31,199 bases of DNA from Myxococcales bacterium (GTDB lineage Bacteria > Myxococcota_A > Bradymonadia > UBA4248), in the NCBI GenBank assembly GCA_004554395.1, contig SFMP01000166.1, positions 1 to 31,199 of the forward strand, written 5' to 3'. The notes under the pieces were generated by a model. The model saw only the letters and a list, made by a program, of their open reading frames with translations. It ran no database searches and was not told the origin of the DNA. Shown here piece after piece: positions 25,639 to 31,199 of this stretch. A program made the position numbers and the translations under genes. Position 1 is the stretch's first letter. The number at the start of each line of letters is the position of its first letter.

Positions 25639-28600
25639 TTAATTCACCTGTTCTGCACAAAGATCGATACTCGCCGGTGCAGCCAACGTATTATTGTCTT
25701 CTCTACACTCGACGAAGTTGCCGAATTGCTTATCTGCCGTCGGTTCATCGACGACGAAATTGATGGCGACGGGCGATTTCACGGCGACGACTTCGCCTTC
25801 AATCGTCACCGTCTGATCCCAAGCAATCGACGCCGTTGCCGATTGTCCAGGAGCCAACACCTTGTCGACCGTCGACTCGCCGATCAACACCTTCTGCCCC
25901 GTTTCATCGACGTTTTCGGCATAGAATTTGACGCCAACACCAGCTTTGACGCCGAGCGCACCTTCGTTGGCGACGTTTGCAATGAGCGTAATCTTGCGCG
26001 GCGTCGACGAACACAAATCCGTGTTAGTCGTCAACGCTTTGGCGACGAGATCGGGCGCATTAAATACGCCCGCCGGCTGCACGTTCTGTCGATAATTGTT
26101 CAACTTGCTGTGCGTCCAGTTCTGCAACTCGCGCTTCGGCACCGTTCCATCTTCGTTGATATTCGTCACGTGATAGAAATGTTGATTCCAAATGCGACGC
26201 GTGCGAACCCATTGTGCACCAGGGTCTTCATACACGTTGATGCCCATGGTATGCTTCTCATCGATGTCAGACGACAAGACGATTTCGGTGCTACCATCGT
26301 TGTCGACATCGACGATAATGGGATATTCATACCCCGTCGCACTGCGGTTATCCGTTTCCCAAATGATGAGCGGATCGTTATAACCATCGACATCTTCGTC
26401 GACGCCTTTTCCTTCGCCCGCATAGATGCGCAATTTGAGCTCGTCTGAATAGACGACTTCGGCTTTGCCGTCGCCTTCGAAATCGAAGACGCTCGACCCC
26501 GTCACGGCACTCGAATAGTCCGTCGTATTGCCATCGGCCCACAAAACTGTTCCGCCTTCGGGCGTGCCATCGTTGCTATAGACGATGTAGTAATACCGCG
26601 TTGCTACACCGACATCGGGTATCGTATCGCCGTTGAAATCGGCGATAACGGGCGTTCCACCTCCTGTATTGCATTGACCACTACTATCCTTACATCTCGC
26701 AGCCCATCGCTTTTCATCGACGGGAATGGGATTTTGCCAAGCCTTTTTGATGCTCCACTGATACGAACCATCTTCGAGCTGTTTTTTGTAGATCTTACTG
26801 AAGACGAACTTAGCGTCGTTATCCGTTTTCGAACGATACACACCTGGAACGACATGCGCAATTTCGGGCACGAGTTCGCCCGTTTCAGCGGCATCGTTGC
26901 CACTTGGCATCAAATCGGCAATGGCAATCTGCCCCCCGACACCGCCCGTAGCGAGGACATTGCAATGATCGTCGTAAATGAAGCTACCATTGATGAGTTC
27001 CATCTTTCCATCGCCATCTAGGTCGGCGGCATGGACGTAGCTTAACGATTTATTTTCGCATCCTTTGCGCCATTGCAACGATCCCTGACCGTTTTCGTCT
27101 TTGACGACCGAGGCAATGCCGTAATTCGTTACGACTTCGGGCGTGCCATCGCCATCTAAATCTGCCACCGATAAGAACGACAATTTTTGCCCATTCCCAA
27201 TGTTGATGGCATACTTCGTCACGAGTTTGTATCCCGTCTCCGACACCGGATCGGGTTCGACGCCCAGAACTTCTAGCTTGTCGTTCTCATCGATCGAAAA
27301 ATCATGCCCCCCAGATTGGCGGTGATTGTTTGTCCCAATGGCGATTTCTACCTTTCCATCGTTGTCGATATCGGCGACGACCGCACTAATCGGATACGTC
27401 CAATAACGCGGCTTTGACGATGCAATTTCATGCCCGTCGTCGCCACTTATCACGCGCAATACGCTCGGCGCTTGCGTATCGGGGTTATAATTTGTTGAAT
27501 ACGCCACAAAGATGATATCGGGCACATCGTCTTCGTTGACGACGCCATCGCCGTTGTCGTCGGTCATATTTGCAACCATCGGCATCGTAATGACGCGATA
27601 GTAAGACGGATATTCCGACGGCCTCTCGTTCTTGAGGCAACGCGGCCAATTGAACTGTAGAAGCGGCGTAAATGGACCTTTTTGGGGTCGAACTTCGCAC
27701 GTCGAAGCGATTTGATCGGCGACGACACAGCGTTGCGACGTTTCTTCGCAAACTTCGTCGAAATTGCATTGCGACGATTTCGTGCATGGATTCCCGAGTT
27801 TTACACAGCGTTGCGATATGCAGATTTCGGTGGCGTTGTCGCAACAAAACTCTTCATTCGCCCCACATCGCTCATGCGTCGACGTGTCGCACGCTATCTT
27901 ACATGTCTTATCTTCGCAAACCTCGCCAGTTTCGCAACAGATTCCACTACAACGAACGTTTTGCCCACAATCGACGCGGCACTCGCCTTCTTCGCACACT
28001 TGCCCACTAACGCAACAACTCACCGACATCGACGCGTCGTTATTACAACGCGTTTGTTCTTCGCTACACGGGAATATACACCCATACGTTTCGTCGCAAT
28101 ATTCACCGGGAAAACAACAAACACCTTGGCAAAGCGGAACGCCGTCGCCACATGATGGACCGCATGTATTGAATGCGGCATCGCAAAGTTCACCAGCATT
28201 GCAACATTCTCCGCCGCACATCGTCGAACAATCGCGACATTGTCGATCGATACACCTTTCGTTTTCTCCACACGACGAAATGCAATCATCGGTTAAGTCG
28301 TAACACACCTTTTGAACGCAAACTTGATCGGCGCCACATTGGGCACACGGATCATCGGGCGAATAGCATGAATCATTGACACATACTTTATCAGAACTGC
28401 ATTTCGAACAAGGATCGGTCTTTTCGTAACAGGCGCCAGCGACACAAACTTGATCCGACTTACACCCCAAACACGGATCCGTCGGTTCATAACACTTCAT
28501 ATCGCGACATACTTGATCCGATCTACACCGCGCACAAGGCGATGTTGCACCATAACACACGTCTCCAACGCAAACGTTATCGGCTTCACACCTCGCACAA

Positions 28601-28821
28601 GCGCTGTCATTGGCGAAACACAAACCGCCGACACAGACTTGATCGATGCCACAAATCGCACAATCGGGATCGTCGTAACAAGTACCAGCTTCAGAACACA
28701 CCTGTCCATCGGTGCATAATGCACATCCCGATGGCGTCTTCGCGCTGTCGTCATTACATCCACCGAGCGTCACCACACACGCAGACACGACACACAACGC
28801 CAAAACTCTTCCTCGTTTCAT
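25639..28821 (-). CDS. Cys-rich / FG-GAP (VCBS) repeat lipoprotein
   Basis: This 1060-residue protein starts MKRGRVLALCVVSACVVTLGGC, a lipoprotein signal with lipobox LGGC. Residues about 30-190 are short Cys-rich repeats of about 21-24 residues with the pattern DPCxxCxxDQVCVxxxCY, about seven copies. More varied disulfide-rich modules follow to about 370 (CCNAGELCD, CCETGEVCE). The rest contains FG-GAP/VCBS-type units with Asp-rich calcium-binding loops (DIDNDGKVEIAIG, DLDGDGTPEVV, DLDGDGKMELI, DFNGDTIPDVG, DVDNDGSTEIVLS), typical of a beta-propeller. A last Ig-like region (about 950-1050) ends the protein. The likely role is surface adhesion or matrix binding; this is inferred. It is transcribed divergently from the NlpC/P60 gene. 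Confidence 0.9.
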   Translation of the reverse strand: MKRGRVLALCVVSACVVTLGGCNDDSAKTPSGCALCTDGQVCSEAGTCYDDPDCAICGIDQVCVGGLCFANDSACARCEADNVCVGDVCYGATSPCARCRSDQVCRDMKCYEPTDPCLGCKSDQVCVAGACYEKTDPCSKCSSDKVCVNDSCYSPDDPCAQCGADQVCVQKVCYDLTDDCISSCGENERCIDRQCRDCSTMCGGECCNAGELCDAAFNTCGPSCGDGVPLCQGVCCFPGEYCDETYGCIFPCSEEQTRCNNDASMSVSCCVSGQVCEEGECRVDCGQNVRCSGICCETGEVCEDKTCKIACDTSTHERCGANEEFCCDNATEICISQRCVKLGNPCTKSSQCNFDEVCEETSQRCVVADQIASTCEVRPQKGPFTPLLQFNWPRCLKNERPSEYPSYYRVITMPMVANMTDDNGDGVVNEDDVPDIIFVAYSTNYNPDTQAPSVLRVISGDDGHEIASSKPRYWTYPISAVVADIDNDGKVEIAIGTNNHRQSGGHDFSIDENDKLEVLGVEPDPVSETGYKLVTKYAINIGNGQKLSFLSVADLDGDGTPEVVTNYGIASVVKDENGQGSLQWRKGCENKSLSYVHAADLDGDGKMELINGSFIYDDHCNVLATGGVGGQIAIADLMPSGNDAAETGELVPEIAHVVPGVYRSKTDNDAKFVFSKIYKKQLEDGSYQWSIKKAWQNPIPVDEKRWAARCKDSSGQCNTGGGTPVIADFNGDTIPDVGVATRYYYIVYSNDGTPEGGTVLWADGNTTDYSSAVTGSSVFDFEGDGKAEVVYSDELKLRIYAGEGKGVDEDVDGYNDPLIIWETDNRSATGYEYPIIVDVDNDGSTEIVLSSDIDEKHTMGINVYEDPGAQWVRTRRIWNQHFYHVTNINEDGTVPKRELQNWTHSKLNNYRQNVQPAGVFNAPDLVAKALTTNTDLCSSTPRKITLIANVANEGALGVKAGVGVKFYAENVDETGQKVLIGESTVDKVLAPGQSATASIAWDQTVTIEGEVVAVKSPVAINFVVDEPTADKQFGNFVECREDNNTLAAPASIDLCAEQVN

Positions 28822-28969
28822 CTTCTTCTCTCGCTATCATCTGCGCACCAAAGAATGCGATTCACATCGCAAAAGCCCCAAAAAAGCGCACCCAATGTAA
28901 CGAATACGAGCCTTTATTGCAATAACATCGCTTTTTTCGTCGCTTTCTCTTTATTCCCACTATTCGCTT

Positions 28970-28978
28970 TGGTAAAAT
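28970..28978 (+). promoter_or_regulatory. Candidate extended -10 promoter of the NlpC/P60 gene
   Basis: TGGTAAAAT is an extended -10 (TGn plus TAAAAT) ending 36 bases before the ATG at 29015. No good -35 box is seen, which extended -10 promoters can tolerate. Confidence 0.45.
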
Positions 28979-29014
28979 GCAGCAAGGTGTATTTTGTGAA
29001 CAAAAGGAGGATTT

Positions 29015-30472
29015 ATGACCGATATGAAAACGACTGCAAAATCGAAGAAATCGTCTGCCCTTATGCCAAATACGACGCCATTGCGCAACGTTGCGAACAT
29101 GACGGCAAACATGGCGAAATTGCGCCCTCTAGCGCCTGGCACGGCGATCGATAAACTCGGATCTCGCCAAGGTCGCATACTTGCAAACGGCAAAAAGCGC
29201 AATCCATCGCCATTTATCAAAACGCCAAGCACAAAATCGCCAGGCGCTCAAGGTCCCGAAGCCGGCGATTCCAAACCGATTGGCACTGCTACTGTCACAT
29301 GTTCGGCACTCAACGTCCGATCCGACGCCAAAGCCGATGCAACTCGCATTGGCGGCGTCGTCAAAGGTCAAACCTTGTCCTACTACGAGGTCAAAGACGG
29401 GTGGCTAAAAATCTCATACGGTTCCAGTTTCGGATGGGTCAACGCCAAATTCACGACGTATAAAGCCGAACCTACACCAGAGCCCGAAAAGCCAACACCG
29501 ACCCCAGATCCCCAACCCGATCCACCTACGCCCAAACCCGAAACGCCAACCGTTCTATTCAAAGTCAGGGTTACCGCCGATATCGGGCTCAACGTCCGCA
29601 CGGGCGCAGGCACGCAATACGATAAAATCGGTGCTCTCGAACAAAACACCGTCGTCGAAGTCATTGCAGAAGAAAACGGCTGGTACAAGATCAACTACAA
29701 CGGTGGCACTGGCTGGATCAGTGCCCAATACACCGAGAAAGTCGGCAATACGACGCCACAACCACCGACGACGACCAAAACCGTCGTCACATCCGACGCT
29801 CTCAATCTACGCGATATCCCCGGTTCGGGCACGACGCCTGCCCCTGGCTCCTCTGTCTATGTCACCATCCCAGCTGGCACCACGCTCACCGTACTCGCCG
29901 AACAAAACGGCTGGTACAAAGTCACATACGGTAGCCACACGGGCTGGTGTTGCGCTGCATTTACAGAAACACCTCCGCAAACCTCCGACAACGCCCTTGC
30001 CGATCTCAATCGCGTCATCACAAAAGCGCGTTCATTCGTCCGCAATCCGCATCACCCATACGTTTGGGGCGGCAAAGGTCAAATCATGACCAAACAACTC
30101 ATCGACGGGCTCAATAAGCAATATCCCGGAAAGTATTCAAAGATCTATGCCAATAGCGCCGAATACTTCAATGGCAATTACCGAGCATTCGACTGCTCAG
30201 GATTGTGTTGCTGGTGCTATAAAAACGTCCTGGGCAAAGACATCAGCGAGGGATATGGCTGGCGTCCAAATTCGTCAAAGGCCGTCAAAGTCATGGGAAG
30301 CAATACCAAAGTTACTCAACTCCAAATCGGCGACGTCATCGAATCCCCGGGGCACTACGTCATGTATCGCGGCGATGGCAAAGCCGTCGAATCATGCGGC
30401 TCACAAGGGCTAGCTGACGACCGTCCATGGAACCTCAACGGTTGCAACGCTGTCTATCGATTCTTGCAATAA
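29015..30472 (+). CDS. SH3b-repeat NlpC/P60 peptidase (cell-wall hydrolase)
   Basis: This 485-residue protein has a basic, Ala/Thr-rich N-terminus (1 to about 90), then an SH3b domain (about 93-147, ALNVRSDAKAD ... GWVNAKF), a Pro-rich linker (152-179), a second SH3b (about 182-240, GLNVRTGAGTQYDKIG), a third SH3b (about 256-316, ALNLRDIPG) and a C-terminal NlpC/P60 domain (about 330-485). The catalytic Cys is C394 in FDCSGL and the His is H447 in PGHYVMY. NlpC/P60 enzymes cleave peptide bonds in peptidoglycan stems, with SH3b domains binding the wall. No signal peptide or membrane segment is visible at the N-terminus, so export must use another route or the protein acts elsewhere. AGGAGG four bases before the ATG fixes the start. 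Confidence 0.9.
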   Translation: MTDMKTTAKSKKSSALMPNTTPLRNVANMTANMAKLRPLAPGTAIDKLGSRQGRILANGKKRNPSPFIKTPSTKSPGAQGPEAGDSKPIGTATVTCSALNVRSDAKADATRIGGVVKGQTLSYYEVKDGWLKISYGSSFGWVNAKFTTYKAEPTPEPEKPTPTPDPQPDPPTPKPETPTVLFKVRVTADIGLNVRTGAGTQYDKIGALEQNTVVEVIAEENGWYKINYNGGTGWISAQYTEKVGNTTPQPPTTTKTVVTSDALNLRDIPGSGTTPAPGSSVYVTIPAGTTLTVLAEQNGWYKVTYGSHTGWCCAAFTETPPQTSDNALADLNRVITKARSFVRNPHHPYVWGGKGQIMTKQLIDGLNKQYPGKYSKIYANSAEYFNGNYRAFDCSGLCCWCYKNVLGKDISEGYGWRPNSSKAVKVMGSNTKVTQLQIGDVIESPGHYVMYRGDGKAVESCGSQGLADDRPWNLNGCNAVYRFLQ

Positions 30473-30509
30473 TACACTGCCTCACTGCACTTGGCAGACG
30501 CTGTTCGAA

Positions 30510-30539
30510 CAGGGCGATAAAATATCGCCCTGTTTTTTT
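30510..30539 (+). terminator. Terminator of the NlpC/P60 gene
   Basis: A perfect 10-bp stem, CAGGGCGATA (30510-30519) with TATCGCCCTG (30523-30532), is followed by seven T (30533-30539). Confidence 0.95.
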
Positions 30540-30586
30540 GTGTGTGATATCTCACACGCCACCAACTCGATCTAAGAGACGACCGT

Positions 30587-31057
30587 CTAGATGCGATTGG
30601 CATGGCAAATCGCGATTGCCAACGCATCCGATGCATCGACGGGCCACGTATTTTGCACGCCGAGTAATATCCTAACCATATCGGCGACTTGTGCCTTTTC
30701 GGCGCGTCCAAACGATGTGACACTTTGTTTTACATCGGTCGGCGCGTATTCATAGAGCGGTATTCCAAATCGTGCACAAGCACATATTGCTACGCCACGC
30801 GCGTGCCCGAGCTTTATTGCTGCATCGGCAAACTTCTGATGAAATATCCCTTCAAATGCCGCACAATCGGGTTCATAGAGAGCCAAAAGCTCACCCAAAA
30901 ACGCATCGATTTTGAGTAAACGCTCCGTAAACGGCATGTTGCCAAGCACGAGTCTATCGGCATGGATATAGCGCAAGCGCGATCCATTGCGCTCGATCAC
31001 ACCATACCCCATATAACGCGACCCAGGGTCAATTCCCAATATCCGCAATACAGCCAT
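30587..31057 (-). CDS. ruvC: Holliday junction resolvase RuvC
   Basis: RuvC cuts Holliday junctions symmetrically in complex with RuvAB during recombination repair. The 156 residues match the family in length. The first catalytic Asp is D10 in LGIDPGS, the Glu lies in AAFEGIF (about residue 69), and the C-terminal pair is in DASDALAIAICH. The ATG at 31057 is preceded by GGAG. The gene lies downstream of the probable yebC, a common pairing, but a terminator sits between them, so ruvC may also have its own promoter (see the inverted repeat at 31080-31105). No ruvA or ruvB follows on this strand. Confidence 0.95.
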   Translation of the reverse strand: MAVLRILGIDPGSRYMGYGVIERNGSRLRYIHADRLVLGNMPFTERLLKIDAFLGELLALYEPDCAAFEGIFHQKFADAAIKLGHARGVAICACARFGIPLYEYAPTDVKQSVTSFGRAEKAQVADMVRILLGVQNTWPVDASDALAIAICHANRI

Positions 31058-31079
31058 CTTGGCTACGCTCCAAAGTCCA

Positions 31080-31105
31080 TATACAAATCATCACATATTT
31101 GTATA
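31080..31105. promoter_or_regulatory. 9-bp inverted repeat upstream of ruvC, candidate operator
   Basis: TATACAAAT (31080-31088) and ATTTGTATA (31097-31105) are perfectly complementary with an 8-bp spacer, and end 23 bases before the ruvC ATG. The size and symmetry suit a dimeric repressor site. It does not match the Escherichia coli LexA box. Confidence 0.5.
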
Positions 31106-31116
31106 AAGAAAAGCCA

Positions 31117-31145
31117 TAAAAAAGACGCTCACACTGGAGCGTCTT
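31117..31145 (-). terminator. Terminator of the probable yebC gene
   Basis: On the minus strand AAGACGCTC pairs with GAGCGTCTT (31145-31137 with 31130-31122) around a 6-nt loop, and a T run follows (complement of 31118-31123). It lies 13 bases after the stop of the gene at the window edge. Confidence 0.9.
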
Positions 31146-31158
31146 CAAGCAACTGGGA

Positions 31159-31199
31159 TTAACCCAATTTTTCCATAATTTCGTCCGAGATATCGGCGT
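31159..31199 (-). CDS. C-terminal end of a gene, probably YebC/PmpR-family regulator (partial)
   Basis: Only twelve codons and the TAA stop are visible, reading ADISDEIMEKLG. YebC-family proteins often end in a similar (D/E)IxDE-hydrophobic stretch, and yebC often lies next to ruvC. Both points suggest YebC, but twelve residues are not proof. Confidence 0.5.
   Translation of the reverse strand, partial: ADISDEIMEKLG

Overview
The window looks like a chromosome segment from a deltaproteobacterium-like, probably myxobacterial (Myxococcota-type), Gram-negative bacterium of moderate GC content. The clues are very cysteine-rich lipoproteins, a Hanks kinase with the HRDVSPEN loop typical of myxobacteria, an NtrC-type sigma-54 activator, a class II HMG-CoA reductase and RpoB/RpoC close to 1370 residues each. 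No 16S gene is present, so the lineage is an inference.

Layout. 1-686 is the 3' end of a Cys-rich repeat protein, followed by two tandem terminators. 933-2339 is an orphan sigma-54 response regulator and 2439-2756 a PAAR protein with its own promoter. 2920-4510 (minus) holds a GIDE/MULAN-like membrane protein and an unknown acidic protein. 4718-7198 (minus) is a Cys-rich lipoprotein and 7568-8944 (minus) a Ser/Thr kinase. 9300-10628 (plus) is HMG-CoA reductase, 10744-12684 uup, and 12754-13728 an Rpn-type PD-(D/E)XK nuclease with a purine-rich repeat tail. 13925-22398 (minus) is rpoB-rpoC. 22399-23242 is a repeat-rich region with no long gene. 23243-25545 (minus) is rimO-mazG-coaE. 25639-28821 (minus) is a Cys-rich FG-GAP lipoprotein, 29015-30472 (plus) an SH3b/NlpC-P60 protein, 30587-31057 (minus) ruvC, and 31159-31199 (minus) the tail of a gene that is probably yebC.

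The most unusual signal is a family of eleven hairpin elements in two clusters, 13743-13917 (next to rpn and the rpoC stop) and 22994-23269 (upstream of rpoB, running into coaE). All share a TAT...ATA stem base followed by an unpaired C, while the stem bodies and outer stems differ but stay complementary. One copy encodes the last eight codons and the stop of coaE, and another ends in T8 behind rpoC. The rpoB promoter is also notable: it has a TTGACA box, about nine A-tracts spaced near 21 bp upstream, a long leader with a possible small ORF, and no rplKAJL genes beside it.

Functionally the window mixes core information processing (rpoBC, rimO, uup, ruvC, coaE) with surface or signalling genes (three Cys-rich proteins, kinase, response regulator, PAAR, NlpC/P60). 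Apart from rimO-mazG-coaE, rpoB-rpoC and possibly the 4510-2920 pair, most genes appear to be transcribed singly.
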